Source: Bogoriella caseilytica (GTDB lineage Bacteria > Actinomycetota > Actinomycetes > Actinomycetales > Actinomycetaceae). From it: a stretch of DNA of 64,000 nt. This document shows positions 17,480 to 26,369 of this stretch, in pieces. The stretch covers positions 1,178,001-1,242,000 of the forward strand of contig NZ_RKHK01000001.1 in the NCBI RefSeq assembly GCF_003752405.1, written 5' to 3'. Made by a program: the position numbers and the translations under genes. Position 1 is the first letter of the stretch. Each line of letters begins with the position of its first letter. The notes beneath the pieces were generated by a model. That model did not search any database. It saw only the letters and a program-made list of their open reading frames with translations, and was not told the origin of the DNA.

Positions 17480-19222
17480 ATGGACTCGGCCAGCGGCGAT
17501 GGCTCGTCAGCGACGGGAACCATGAGCGTGACGAACTCCGCCGATCCGCACCTCATGGTGCTCGCTCCCGACCAGGACGTCGACACCGAGGATCTCGCCA
17601 CCACGGCGGCGATGCTCAGCGAGCTCGCCGACGAGATCGTGGGGCTGGTCAGGCAGCTCGACGAGGTCGACATGGGAGTGGCGGGCGCGGCCGCACGTCA
17701 ATCTGTGGGCCATCATTTCTTCGCCTTCCACGGTCAGCTCGCCCAGCTGCGGAATGGGCCGGAAGGCCTCGTTGCGCTCGTCGGTGAACTGGAGAGCCTG
17801 GCCTGGCGTGTCCGTCAGGTGCGCTACCTCTACGACGACACCGAGGCAGTGGTCACGAACCTGTTCACTGCGCCCGACCTCATCGCCGAGCGGCTCGGGC
17901 TGCTCGCCGTCTCCCGCTTCGGCGAGGAGCCCAGGCCCATTGAGCTCGTGACCCCATTCCTCAGCCTGGGTGGCCTCACGAGCGCAGACGCCTGGTTGAC
18001 GTTCTTTCACCCCCGTTCTCAAGAAGCCTTGCAGGGGATCACCGCGCAGTCACCGTATTTCCAGGCCGCCCAGGATGCCCGCGGCGCCGCGCGGCTCGCC
18101 GGCTCGCTCATGGTGTTGGCGGCAGCCCTCGTCGCGGGGAGCGACATACCGAACGGCGTGATCGTCCGCAACAACGTCGATCACCTCGCCGGTCATCTGC
18201 CGAGTTGGAGAAGCCCTCTCGCCGATCAGACACTGACACGCCTTGGCCTTCCCACTCCCGGAGAAGAGCACAACAACGTCCAGGCCACGGCACTCACCAG
18301 CGTGGCGTGGATGCACATGCTGTTCGGACCGGCGCGCCAGCTGCTCGGAACCGTGCCACGTGGTGGCTTCGAGGCAGTGCGCTCGGTGCCGGTGAACTCC
18401 CGAGGTGAGCGCCGGCTTGGAAGCTGGCAGGGCATACCGCTGACCGAGAACGGCATTCGTGGCGGTACTCCGTTGGACACGGGCCCGAAGGTGGTGCCGG
18501 TCGGTTTCGGCACCGAGATCGAACCTCTGAGTACCGCCGAGGTGTTGCGGCGCTTCGAGACCGTGAACGAGCACTTCGATGCCACCGATACGGGCACCAT
18601 CGAGATCGTGAACACCACGACCGCTGATGGAGAACGCGGCTGGACGGTGCTGATTCCCGGCACCAAGGACTGGACCGTCGGGACCAGCCAGGTGATGGAT
18701 ATGGACACCAACATGGCGGGGGTGGCCGGCGAGCAGACGCATATGGCTATGGCGGTGGCGCAGGCCATGGACCAGGTGGGCATCCAGCCTGGCGAACCGG
18801 TCAGCCTCTTCGGGCACTCACAGGGGGGCATTGTGGCGGCAGAGCTCTCCGCTGATCCCCTCCTGCAGAGCCAATACGAGATCTCATCTGTGGTCACCTT
18901 CGGCAGCCCGACGGCGCAGGTCGAGATCCCGGAGAACACGGCCGCCCTGCATCTGATCAACAGCCAAGACCCAGTCGCTGGACTCGATGGGGCACGCGAC
19001 CCCGCCACGGGGAACCGGGTGACGGTCGCGGCACTGAGCCCGTTCTCGTTCAATCTGGTGCGCACCCACCACCTGGAACCCTACGTCGACGTCGCCGGAC
19101 GGTTGGATGACCTGAACGACCCTCGCCTGGAGCACGTACACGGCGAGGTCGAGAGGTCCTTCGGAGCAGGCCAGGAGGTGACCAGCACTCGCGCCTACAC
19201 CTTCGAGGTCGAGAGGTTCTGA
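17480..19222 (+). CDS. Alpha/beta hydrolase with WXG-like helical N-terminus (putative type VII substrate)
   Basis: A 580-aa protein. Residues 30-150 are predicted helical (LATTAAMLSELADEIVGLVRQL...), like the partner-binding part of LXG or PPE-type substrates. A middle domain follows, and the C-terminal 200 residues are an alpha/beta-hydrolase with Ser447 in GHSQGG, a likely Asp in INSQDPVAG and a His in RTHHLEP. The fold resembles class 3 lipases and the hydrolase domains of mycobacterial PE-PPE proteins. There is no signal peptide. ATG 17480 directly follows the WXG100-like gene; the frame is open upstream, but that part is a shadow. Lipase or esterase activity and ESX export are inferences. 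Confidence 0.75.
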   Translation: MDSASGDGSSATGTMSVTNSADPHLMVLAPDQDVDTEDLATTAAMLSELADEIVGLVRQLDEVDMGVAGAAARQSVGHHFFAFHGQLAQLRNGPEGLVALVGELESLAWRVRQVRYLYDDTEAVVTNLFTAPDLIAERLGLLAVSRFGEEPRPIELVTPFLSLGGLTSADAWLTFFHPRSQEALQGITAQSPYFQAAQDARGAARLAGSLMVLAAALVAGSDIPNGVIVRNNVDHLAGHLPSWRSPLADQTLTRLGLPTPGEEHNNVQATALTSVAWMHMLFGPARQLLGTVPRGGFEAVRSVPVNSRGERRLGSWQGIPLTENGIRGGTPLDTGPKVVPVGFGTEIEPLSTAEVLRRFETVNEHFDATDTGTIEIVNTTTADGERGWTVLIPGTKDWTVGTSQVMDMDTNMAGVAGEQTHMAMAVAQAMDQVGIQPGEPVSLFGHSQGGIVAAELSADPLLQSQYEISSVVTFGSPTAQVEIPENTAALHLINSQDPVAGLDGARDPATGNRVTVAALSPFSFNLVRTHHLEPYVDVAGRLDDLNDPRLEHVHGEVERSFGAGQEVTSTRAYTFEVERF

Positions 19223-19243
19223 CGAACGAGAGAAGCTGGAGTC

Positions 19244-20083
19244 ATGAGGGAGACCTTCCGCAAGACCGGCCCGGCCCAGGCCCTGGCCTTCGAGGCGGCC
19301 GGGCTGCGCAGGCTTGCCGATGCCGCGCGCCCGCGCAAGTCCGGGAGTCAGCGCGATGCCGGCGCCCCCGTGGTCGACGTCGTCGAGCTGGCCACGGACG
19401 CCCTGCACACTCGGCACCTCCGCGAGGCCCAGCCCACGGCTGCTGCAGCCGAGGCCTTCGGCCGGGCGCTGGCCCGCACACACGCCGCGGGAGCGGCCTG
19501 GTTCGGCTGCGCCCCGCCCGGCTACGCCGCACCGGAGGGTTACATGGGCACCACACGCCTGCCCCTGCGACAGGAGCCACCGGCCAGCTGGGGTGCCTTC
19601 TACGCCGAGGACCGACTGTTGCCCTACCTGCGCCCCGCACTCGAGAACGGCAGCCTCGACCACGCCGGGGCCGCCGTCGTTGAGCGATGCGTGGCGCGGG
19701 TGGCCGCCGGGGAGTTCGATGCGCCCCAACCATGCTTGGTCCGCGAGGCCGGCCACCACGCGGCGCGGCTGCACGGTGACCTCTGGTCGGGCAATGTCAT
19801 GTGGGCGACGGACAGCGGTGCCGGGCGGGGCACCGGAGTCATCGGAACCTTGATCGATCCGGCTGCACACGGCGGCCATGCCGAGTCCGACCTGGCTCAG
19901 CTCGGGGTCTTCGGGGCGCCGCACCGCGAGCGCATCGTGGGCGCCTACAACGAAGCCTCCCCACTGGCCGAGGGCTGGCAGGAGCGCGTGGGGCTCCATC
20001 AGCTGCACATGCTCATCGTGCATGCCGCGATCTTCGGCGGAGGCTACGGCGCTCAGACCGCTGCTCTGGCCGGGCGCTACTGA
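19244..20083 (+). CDS. Fructosamine kinase family protein
   Basis: A 279-aa kinase of the fructosamine/ketosamine-3-kinase family, which phosphorylates sugar adducts on amines and so starts deglycation. It has the catalytic HGDLWSGNVMW (HxDxxxxN), the metal-binding LIDPAAHGGHAESDLA, and WGAFYAEDRLLPYL. ATG 19244 has GCTGGAG upstream and lies 21 bp after the hydrolase gene. It converges with hemQ, with only 1 bp between the stop codons. Confidence 0.88.
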   Translation: MRETFRKTGPAQALAFEAAGLRRLADAARPRKSGSQRDAGAPVVDVVELATDALHTRHLREAQPTAAAAEAFGRALARTHAAGAAWFGCAPPGYAAPEGYMGTTRLPLRQEPPASWGAFYAEDRLLPYLRPALENGSLDHAGAAVVERCVARVAAGEFDAPQPCLVREAGHHAARLHGDLWSGNVMWATDSGAGRGTGVIGTLIDPAAHGGHAESDLAQLGVFGAPHRERIVGAYNEASPLAEGWQERVGLHQLHMLIVHAAIFGGGYGAQTAALAGRY

Positions 20084-20084
20084 G

Positions 20085-20816
20085 TCAGGCTCGGGGTTGG
20101 CGGTCCGCCCAGTCGGCCAGGTCTACGCGCGGTCCGGTGAAGAAGGGGATCTCCTCGCGCACATGCCGTCGGGCTCCGGTGTCGCGCAATTCCCGCATGA
20201 GATCAACGATGCGATAGAGCTCATCGGCCTCGAAGGCCAGGATCCACTCGTAGTCGCCCAGGGCGAAGGACGAGACCGTGTTCGCGCGCACGTCACCGTA
20301 GTCACGTGCCGCCAGGCCGTGCTCACGCAGCAGGTCACGACGCTCCTCTTCGGGGAGCAAATACCACTCGTAGGAGCGGACGAAGGGGTACACGCAGAGG
20401 TAGTCGCGCGGGTCCTCCCCGGCGAGGAAGGCCGGGATGTGCCGCTTGTTGAACTCCGCCGGGCGGTGCAGCCCGGCCACCGACCAGACCGGCTCCAGGC
20501 GAGCCCCCAGATCGGCGGCCAGCAGCGCGTGGTAGGCCGCCTGGGATTCCTCGATCGTCTCCGAGTGCCACCAGACCATCAGGTCAGCATCGGCGCGCAG
20601 ACCGGCGACGTCGTACCAGCCGCGCACCACCACGCCGGTGCCGGCCACCGCTTCTTCGGCGGCGGCCACCATGGCGGCGCGCACCTCGTCATCGGCAGGC
20701 AGTGGCCCCATGGTCTTGAACACCGACCACATGGTGTAGCGGACCTCGGTGTTGATGGCCTCGGTCTGCTCCGGGCTCAGCCCCTCGCCAATACGCGCGG
20801 TGGCAGCGTCAGTCAT
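20085..20816 (-). CDS. hemQ: Coproheme decarboxylase (HemQ, chlorite-dismutase fold)
   Basis: A 243-aa member of the chlorite-dismutase superfamily of the HemQ type, which converts coproheme to heme b with peroxide in the coproporphyrin-dependent pathway of Gram-positive bacteria. Landmarks are [55 protein letters not shown], and [14 protein letters not shown]. The frame runs on upstream, but ATG 20816 is the start because AAGGAG lies just before it. It follows hemH by 16 bp, so copper-free iron insertion and decarboxylation are co-transcribed. Confidence 0.93.
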   Translation of the reverse strand: MTDAATARIGEGLSPEQTEAINTEVRYTMWSVFKTMGPLPADDEVRAAMVAAAEEAVAGTGVVVRGWYDVAGLRADADLMVWWHSETIEESQAAYHALLAADLGARLEPVWSVAGLHRPAEFNKRHIPAFLAGEDPRDYLCVYPFVRSYEWYLLPEEERRDLLREHGLAARDYGDVRANTVSSFALGDYEWILAFEADELYRIVDLMRELRDTGARRHVREEIPFFTGPRVDLADWADRQPRA

Positions 20817-20832
20817 GCAGTACTCCTTCAGA

Positions 20833-21948
20833 TCAGGCAGGGACAGAGGCTTCGCACGCCGCGGGCACACCGGAATCGACCCCGGCGCGCAGGAAGCAAC
20901 AGCCCGGGGCACACCCATCACGCCATGGCCCCAGCGCTCCCACGGCGTGCCGTTCGGGCGCCTGGCCCCGCTCGGTGGCCGCACGTTCCAGCATGAGGTC
21001 GACCAGCCCGGTCACGAACTCCGGGTGGGTGCCGGCGGTGGCGGCGCGCGCGAAACCGAGGCCGAGTTCCTCTGCGGTGGCCTTGGCCTCGGTGTCGAGG
21101 TCGTAGATGACCTCCATGTGGTCCGAGATGAATCCGATCGGGGCCAGCACCACACCCGCAGCGCCGTCGGCGTGCAGGGAGGCCAGCACCCGGTTCACAT
21201 CAGGCTCGGTCCACGGCGTGAAGGCCGTGCCGGAGCGCGAACAGTACGCCAGCTCCCACGGCACCGGTGCGCCGAGCCGCTCGGCGACCCCGGCCGCGAC
21301 GAAGGCCGCGAGATCGAGGTGCTGAGCCGAATAGGACGCAGCCGTGCGCATTCCGGAAGCAACTTCCATGGTGGTGGGAATCGAATGCGTGACAAAAACG
21401 AGGGGATTCTCCGGTGCAGGAATGGAACCAAGCTGCTCATAGGCAGCCACCACGGCATCAGTATTCGCCTGCGCATATCCGGGTGCGTTGAAGAAGGGCC
21501 GAATCTTGTCCACCTCGATCGTGCGGCCCTCGGCGGCAAGCTCCTGCTGGGCCGCAGCGATGTTCTCGCGATACTGGCGGCATCCGGAGTAGGACCCGAA
21601 GGCGGAGGTGGCCAGGGTGAGCACACGGCGGGCACCGGCCTCGTGCAGATCACGCAAGGCATCGATCAGGTAGGGATCCCAGTTGCGGTTGCCCCACGCC
21701 AGCCGCGTCTGGATGCCGCGCGACTCGAACTCCGCTTCCAGCGCCGCCAGCAGTGCGCGGTTCTGGTCGTTGATCGGGCTCTTGCCGCCGAAGCCGTAGT
21801 AGTGCTCGCCCACCTCACGCAGGCGCTCATCCGGGATCCCTCGCCCCCGTGTGACGTTGCGGAGGAAGGGGACCACGTCGTCGGGCTGCTCGGGGCCACC
21901 GAAGGAAAGGAGGAGCACCGCGTCGTACGGCGAGAGTGGGGAGGTCAC
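20833..21948 (-). CDS. hemH: Ferrochelatase (coproporphyrin III type)
   Basis: A 371-aa ferrochelatase inserting Fe2+ into coproporphyrin III. It shows LLLSFGGPE at the N-terminus, VRFVTHSIP-like [10 protein letters not shown] carrying the active-site His, and [15 protein letters not shown] with the catalytic Glu. The C-terminal Cys cluster (GCAPGCCF) plus an upstream Cys matches the [2Fe-2S] ferrochelatases of actinobacteria. The GTG start has CATAAT exactly 6 nt upstream, so the mRNA is probably leaderless. Together with hemQ it indicates the coproporphyrin-dependent heme route. Confidence 0.94.
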   Translation of the reverse strand: MTSPLSPYDAVLLLSFGGPEQPDDVVPFLRNVTRGRGIPDERLREVGEHYYGFGGKSPINDQNRALLAALEAEFESRGIQTRLAWGNRNWDPYLIDALRDLHEAGARRVLTLATSAFGSYSGCRQYRENIAAAQQELAAEGRTIEVDKIRPFFNAPGYAQANTDAVVAAYEQLGSIPAPENPLVFVTHSIPTTMEVASGMRTAASYSAQHLDLAAFVAAGVAERLGAPVPWELAYCSRSGTAFTPWTEPDVNRVLASLHADGAAGVVLAPIGFISDHMEVIYDLDTEAKATAEELGLGFARAATAGTHPEFVTGLVDLMLERAATERGQAPERHAVGALGPWRDGCAPGCCFLRAGVDSGVPAACEASVPA

Positions 21949-21954
21949 GACTCC

Positions 21955-21960
21955 ATTATG
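21955..21960 (-). promoter_or_regulatory. Leaderless-type -10 box of hemH-hemQ
   Basis: CATAAT on the minus strand, 6 nt before the GTG of hemH. Upstream, at 22012-22026, is CTGACAAAACGTCAG, a 5-bp palindrome that could bind a regulator. Confidence 0.55.
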
Positions 21961-22038
21961 ACCGAAGTACTACACGCCGTCGTCGCATGGCGAAAGGTCT
22001 CCAGAACTGTACTGACAAAACGTCAGAACATTCCGTCA

Positions 22039-22055
22039 GATCCGCCCGCCGGATC
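22039..22055 (-). terminator. Possible weak terminator after the YezG-like protein gene
   Basis: GATCCG-CCCGC-CGGATC, a 6-bp stem overlapping the stop codon of the 491-aa gene on the minus strand and lying between it and the hemH promoter. The stem is short, so this is tentative. Confidence 0.35.
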
Positions 22056-23529
22056 AGCGTTCCGGGGACGAATCGTCCTCCGCCTCCGCGATCTTCTCGC
22101 GCAGCCAGTCCGGAATGTGTTCCTCATCGCGCGGATAGCGGCGCAGTTCTTCGGCGTACTCGGCGGCCTCCGGCTCCTTGTTCCACCGCGGCGGGCTGGT
22201 GCGATCCGTGCTCAGCGTCATCTTGCCGCTGCGCTCGAGCGTGACCAAGCCGGTGAGCCACGTACCGGTCTTCGGATCGGCGCTGGCCGCCTTGATCTCG
22301 GTGAGCGCCTTGCCCACGTCGGCCGGAACGCCTTTGAGCGGCTTCCGCTGATCGTCCTCGCCCGTGTAGAGCACCGTGAACTCACCCTTGCGGCCCGCCA
22401 CCCGCAGCAGCACCTGCGCCTGCTTCCAATCGGCCGGGAGCACCGAGGCCAGCCCCTGCGCGATGCGCTGCATCCGCCCGGCGTGCTGGGACATGGGCCC
22501 GTCCGCGTCGCCGGTGGGTTTGACCTGCACCTGCGGCGTGGGACCGGTGCCCGCGCCGGTGAACGCGCGACCGCGGGCAGCCTCGGCCGCCTTCTCCATC
22601 TGTTCCTCGGTGGCCCAAGCGCGGGGTACCTGCTGGGTGTAGACGATCTTCCCGACGTCGTCCTGGGGCACGGTCTTGACGTACACGCCCGCGTCCAGGC
22701 GGGAGAAGCCCGCCTTCTCGGCGGCGATCGCGTCATGGGCGAGTGAGACGATGTGCACCGAGGCCTGACCGTCCGGCCCTGGCCCCTGGTCCACCACGCG
22801 CACCGGCAGGTCGTGCCAGGTGGAGGTGGCTCGCAGGGTGAAAACCTCCGCGTTCTCGGCCAGCACCTTGCGTGCCCAGATCCCGGCATCGGTCTGGCGG
22901 AAGCCTCCGATCTGCGGCTCGGTGTGGCTGACCAGCGTCACCACCTGGGGCTTGTCGTCCTCATCGAGGGTCACATCCGCGGAGTAGGCTTCGCCGTCGA
23001 ACTTCGCCACGAAGCCCACCAGCTTCGACGGCGGCACAGCGTGGAACTCGTCGTCGGCCAGGTGGTTCTGCCAGCCGAAGGCCGGGCCGTGATACGTCCC
23101 GATCAGCTCGGGCTCGTCACTGCCGGGCGAGAAGCGCCACAGACGAGCCCCCGTGGGGATACGGGTCTGCTCCAGCCACATCAGCGGAACCATCACGTCG
23201 CCGGTGGTGGCGAAGCCGGTGCCCGTGAAGGGCTCGTGCTCGATGAAGGTTCCCCCGGTGGCCTGGCGGCTGCGCTGGTCAGTACCGCCCGTGGCCGGGA
23301 TGGTGGTGATCGACGGCGACGGCGGCACGTGGAGGATGTCGATCGGCTGGTCCAGCGCGAAGGGCGAGCCCCGGAAACTCAGGCCGTGCAGTTCGAACAG
23401 GCCCTCAGTGGTGGTCACCGAGGCAGCATCGGAGGCCGGGACCAGGTAGCCCGAGACCCGGTCCAAGCCGCGCTCGAGGTAGGCCGTGGTCATCTTGGGC
23501 GTGACTGCCTTCTGCAGCATGATGCTCAT
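22054..23529 (-). CDS. Unknown protein with C-terminal YezG-like (immunity-type) domain
   Basis: A 491-aa soluble protein. The first 300 residues match no family I recognise. The last 125 residues (from about 365: RIAQGLASVLPADWKQAQVLL ... RYPRDEEHIPDWL) resemble the YezG/DUF600-type fold found in antitoxins of polymorphic toxin systems: a basic loop, then W-N-K-E-P, then an IPDWL ending. A hydrophilic Ala/Gly linker lies between the parts. No toxin gene lies beside it, so an immunity role is only a possibility. ATG 23529 and ATG 23520 are both possible starts. The gene lies between hemH and purB on the same strand. Confidence 0.55.
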   Translation of the reverse strand: MSIMLQKAVTPKMTTAYLERGLDRVSGYLVPASDAASVTTTEGLFELHGLSFRGSPFALDQPIDILHVPPSPSITTIPATGGTDQRSRQATGGTFIEHEPFTGTGFATTGDVMVPLMWLEQTRIPTGARLWRFSPGSDEPELIGTYHGPAFGWQNHLADDEFHAVPPSKLVGFVAKFDGEAYSADVTLDEDDKPQVVTLVSHTEPQIGGFRQTDAGIWARKVLAENAEVFTLRATSTWHDLPVRVVDQGPGPDGQASVHIVSLAHDAIAAEKAGFSRLDAGVYVKTVPQDDVGKIVYTQQVPRAWATEEQMEKAAEAARGRAFTGAGTGPTPQVQVKPTGDADGPMSQHAGRMQRIAQGLASVLPADWKQAQVLLRVAGRKGEFTVLYTGEDDQRKPLKGVPADVGKALTEIKAASADPKTGTWLTGLVTLERSGKMTLSTDRTSPPRWNKEPEAAEYAEELRRYPRDEEHIPDWLREKIAEAEDDSSPER

Positions 23530-23584
23530 GAGTGCTCGGATCTCTTCTCGGGTACGTCGATCTTCGTCGAGACTACGCGGGCGC

Positions 23585-25045
23585 TCAGCGCAGGTGGCGC
23601 ACCAGCTCCGGGGCCAACCCGGTGTAGGTGCCGGGTTCCAGTGCCATCAGACGCTCCTCGACCTCGGGGGGCAGTCCGAGACCGGCGATGAACTCGCGCA
23701 TCGCCGGTCCGTCCACTCGCCGTCCACGGGTGAGTTCCTTGAGCCGCTCATACGGGTTGGCCAGGCCCTCGGCTCCGGCGACGGCCGCGGCGCGCATGGC
23801 GGACTGCACCGCCTCGCCCAGCACCTCCCAGTTCCCGTCGAGGTCGCGCGCCATGGTGGCGGCGTCGACATCGAGCCCGGCGAGGCCGCGTCGCACATTG
23901 TCGATGGCGAGCAAGGAGTGTCCGAAGGCGGAGCCGATATTGCGCTGGGAGGAGGAGTCGGTGAGGTCGCGCTGCAGGCGAGAGGTCACCAGGGTGGCGC
24001 CGAGGGTGTCGAGCAGCGCACAGGAGATCTCCAGGTTCGCCTCGGCGTTCTCGAAGCGGATCGGGTTGACCTTGTGCGGCATCGTCGAAGAACCGGTCGA
24101 GCCCTGGGCGGACAGGCGCTGGCGGAAGTAGCCCAGCGAGATGTAGGTCCACACATCGGTGGCCAGGTTGTGCAGGATGCGGTTGAAGCGGGCGACGTCG
24201 GAGTAGAGCTCGGCCTGCCAGTCGTGCGACTCGATCTGCGTGGTCAGCGGGTTCCAGGTCAGACCCAGGTGCTCCACGAAGCTGCGCGCCACGGCCTCCC
24301 AGTCCGCGCCGGGGACCGAGACGGCGTGGGCGGCGTAGGTGCCGGTCGCACCGTTGATCTTGCCCAGGTACTCGGTGGCGCCGATGCGAGCGAGTTGGCG
24401 CTGGAGGCGGAAGGCGAGCACCGCGAGTTCCTTACCGAGGGTCACCGGGGTGGCGGGCTGACCGTGGGTACGGGCCAGCATCGGCACCTCGGCGTGCTCC
24501 TCGGCCATCACGGTGAGGTCCTCGACGATGCCGCGAGCTGCGGGGAGCCACACCTCGCGCACCGCGCCGGAGACGAGCAGAGAGTAGGCGAGGTTGTTGA
24601 TGTCCTCGGAGGTGCAGAAGATGTGCACGATCTCGGCGAGCCGGTCCGAGCCGAGAGCGGTCGGGCCGCCAGCGATGCCGGCGTTCTCACCGAGCACGCG
24701 GGTGGCGGCATCCAGGCGGCGCTTGAGGAAGTACTCCACGGCCTTGACGTCGTGCCGGGTCTCCGCCTCGATCTCGGCCAGCTCGGCGATCTCGTCTGCA
24801 CCGAAGTCGGTGACCACGGCGCGCAGATAGTCCTTCTCGGTCTCGCTCAGCCGAGCGGCGCCCGGGAGGACCTCGTGCTCGGTGAGGTGGATGAGCCACT
24901 CGACCTCCACCTGGATGCGGGCCCGGTTCAGGGCCGCCTCGGAGAGATGATCCACCAGCGGGGCGATGGCCCCGCGGTAGCGGCCGTCGAGCGAGCCGAG
25001 GGGGATGGAAGGGCTGATCGAGGAGAGGTCCACACGCGCAGGCAT
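23585..25045 (-). CDS. purB: Adenylosuccinate lyase
   Basis: A 486-aa lyase that releases fumarate from SAICAR and adenylosuccinate in purine synthesis. It carries the family signature SSTMPHKVNPIRFEN, the catalytic His in ARTHGQPATPVTLG, and TSEDINNLAYSLL. The start ATG 25045 has GACAAT exactly 6 nt upstream, so the mRNA is probably leaderless; the frame continues far upstream only because of GC bias. It is divergent from the ornithine cyclodeaminase gene (66 bp between the starts). Confidence 0.95.
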   Translation of the reverse strand: MPARVDLSSISPSIPLGSLDGRYRGAIAPLVDHLSEAALNRARIQVEVEWLIHLTEHEVLPGAARLSETEKDYLRAVVTDFGADEIAELAEIEAETRHDVKAVEYFLKRRLDAATRVLGENAGIAGGPTALGSDRLAEIVHIFCTSEDINNLAYSLLVSGAVREVWLPAARGIVEDLTVMAEEHAEVPMLARTHGQPATPVTLGKELAVLAFRLQRQLARIGATEYLGKINGATGTYAAHAVSVPGADWEAVARSFVEHLGLTWNPLTTQIESHDWQAELYSDVARFNRILHNLATDVWTYISLGYFRQRLSAQGSTGSSTMPHKVNPIRFENAEANLEISCALLDTLGATLVTSRLQRDLTDSSSQRNIGSAFGHSLLAIDNVRRGLAGLDVDAATMARDLDGNWEVLGEAVQSAMRAAAVAGAEGLANPYERLKELTRGRRVDGPAMREFIAGLGLPPEVEERLMALEPGTYTGLAPELVRHLR

Positions 25046-25051
25046 GGCGCT

Positions 25052-25109
25052 ATTGTCCCATCCGAATCGCGCCTCGCTACCGTCGCGCCATCGCTGGGCT
25101 ACCGTCGCG
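25052..25109. promoter_or_regulatory. Divergent leaderless promoters of purB and ornithine cyclodeaminase, with a 22-bp-spaced direct repeat
   Basis: Minus strand: GACAAT (25057-25052), 6 nt before purB. Plus strand: TACCGT (25100-25105), 6 nt before ATG 25112. The 12-mer GCTACCGTCGCG occurs at 25076-25087 and again at 25098-25109, exactly 22 bp (two helical turns) apart. The downstream copy covers the -10 box, which is the layout expected of a repressor site. Confidence 0.5.
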
Positions 25110-25111
25110 AT

Positions 25112-26152
25112 ATGGCTGGATTCGTGGACGTGAAGAACATGGTGCGCTGGGTCGCGCGCACTGGTCCGGAGACCATCCTGCGCGGGATGACCGAGCATCT
25201 CGAGGCCGATTTCCGGCGCTGGGAACAGTTCGACAAGTCCCCCCGGGTGGCCAGCCACACGCCCTTCGGCGTCATCGAGCTGATGCCCACCGCCGACTAC
25301 GAGACCTACGGCTTCAAGTACGTCAACGGCCACCCCGGGAATCCGGCGCGCGGCTTCCAGACCGTCACCGCCTTCGGAGTGCTCGCCGACGTGCACAACG
25401 GCTACCCCACCTTCCTGGCGGAGATGACCGTGCTCACCGCGTTGCGCACTGCGGCTACGACGGCGATGGCCACCCGTGCCCTGGCGCGACCCGGGGCGCG
25501 GCGGATGGCGATGATCGGCGCTGGCAGTCAGGCCGAGTTCCAGGCCCTGGCGGTGCGCTCGGCCACCGGGATCGCCGAGTTGTCGGTCTACGACGTCGAC
25601 CCGGGTGCGATTGCCAAACTCGTGCGGAACCTGCAGCCGCTGGGCTTCACGGTGCACGAGGCGTCCTCGGCCGCGGAGGCGGTCGAGGGGGCTGACGTGG
25701 TGACCACGTGCATCGCGGAGAAGGCGCACACGCAGGTGCTGCGCGCCGCGGACCTGCGCCCGGGCATGCATGTGAACGCGATCGGTGGTGACTGCCCCGG
25801 TAAGACCGAGCTCGAGCCTGCGGCGCTGAGCCTGGCGGACGTGTTCGTGGAGTACACGCCCCAGACCCGGATCGAGGGTGAGATCCAGCTGCAGGACCCG
25901 GAGTTCCCGGTCACCGAGCTGGGGCAGGCGGTGGCCGGCAAGGCCGAGGGACGGCGTGCGGGTGCGGCGGGCGAGGAACAGATCACCATCTTCGACTCGG
26001 TGGGTTTCGCCATCGAGGACTTCTCCGCGCTCACCTACCTGCGCGAAGCGGTGCGCGGCACCGACTTCGTCACCGAGATCGATCTGGTGGCCGCTCCGGA
26101 GGACCCCAAAGACCTCTTCGGCCTGTGCGGGGCACCTCTGCCGGTGGGTTGA
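25112..26152 (+). CDS. Ornithine cyclodeaminase
   Basis: A 346-aa NAD-dependent enzyme of the ornithine cyclodeaminase/mu-crystallin family, turning L-ornithine into L-proline plus ammonia. The N-terminal part has FDKSPRVASHTPFGVIELMP and YGFKYVNGHPGNP, typical of true cyclodeaminases, and the Rossmann dinucleotide loop is MIGAGSQAEFQ. C-terminal NAIGGDCPGKTELEP is also characteristic. ATG 25112 has TACCGT 6 nt upstream and no SD, so leaderless translation is likely. No other arginine or proline genes are adjacent. Confidence 0.9.
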   Translation: MAGFVDVKNMVRWVARTGPETILRGMTEHLEADFRRWEQFDKSPRVASHTPFGVIELMPTADYETYGFKYVNGHPGNPARGFQTVTAFGVLADVHNGYPTFLAEMTVLTALRTAATTAMATRALARPGARRMAMIGAGSQAEFQALAVRSATGIAELSVYDVDPGAIAKLVRNLQPLGFTVHEASSAAEAVEGADVVTTCIAEKAHTQVLRAADLRPGMHVNAIGGDCPGKTELEPAALSLADVFVEYTPQTRIEGEIQLQDPEFPVTELGQAVAGKAEGRRAGAAGEEQITIFDSVGFAIEDFSALTYLREAVRGTDFVTEIDLVAAPEDPKDLFGLCGAPLPVG

Positions 26153-26211
26153 GGGGGCTGGCCCGGGGTGCCCCGGGGCGACCACCCGCGTACCCGCGTA
26201 CCCGCCCACCC

Positions 26212-26284
26212 GCGATTGTGGTCAGTTTGTGCCGGAATATCCGGCGGAACGGGCCGGAAGGCGGCACCAACTGACCACAATCGC
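26212..26284. repeat. 73-bp palindromic intergenic repeat, subfamily 1, copy A
   Basis: Arms of 23 nt (26212-26234 and 26262-26284) pair with one mismatch; core motif GATTGTGGTCAGTT. The 27-nt centre is different from the other copies. It lies between two convergent genes (ornithine cyclodeaminase and amidohydrolase). It can fold on either strand, so it may double as a terminator. Confidence 0.85.
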
Positions 26285-26369
26285 TTCAGGGAGGCGGCGC
26301 TCAAGGGAGGCGGCGTGGGCGGCTGAGCGCCCGTCCCCGCGGGGTGAGCCGGCTGGCTGGGCCCCGCGA

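Noticed and set aside
20749-22746. Long plus-strand frame (665 codons) opposite hemQ, hemH and the YezG-like gene
   Set aside because: It spans three minus-strand genes with diagnostic motifs; a GC-phase artefact.
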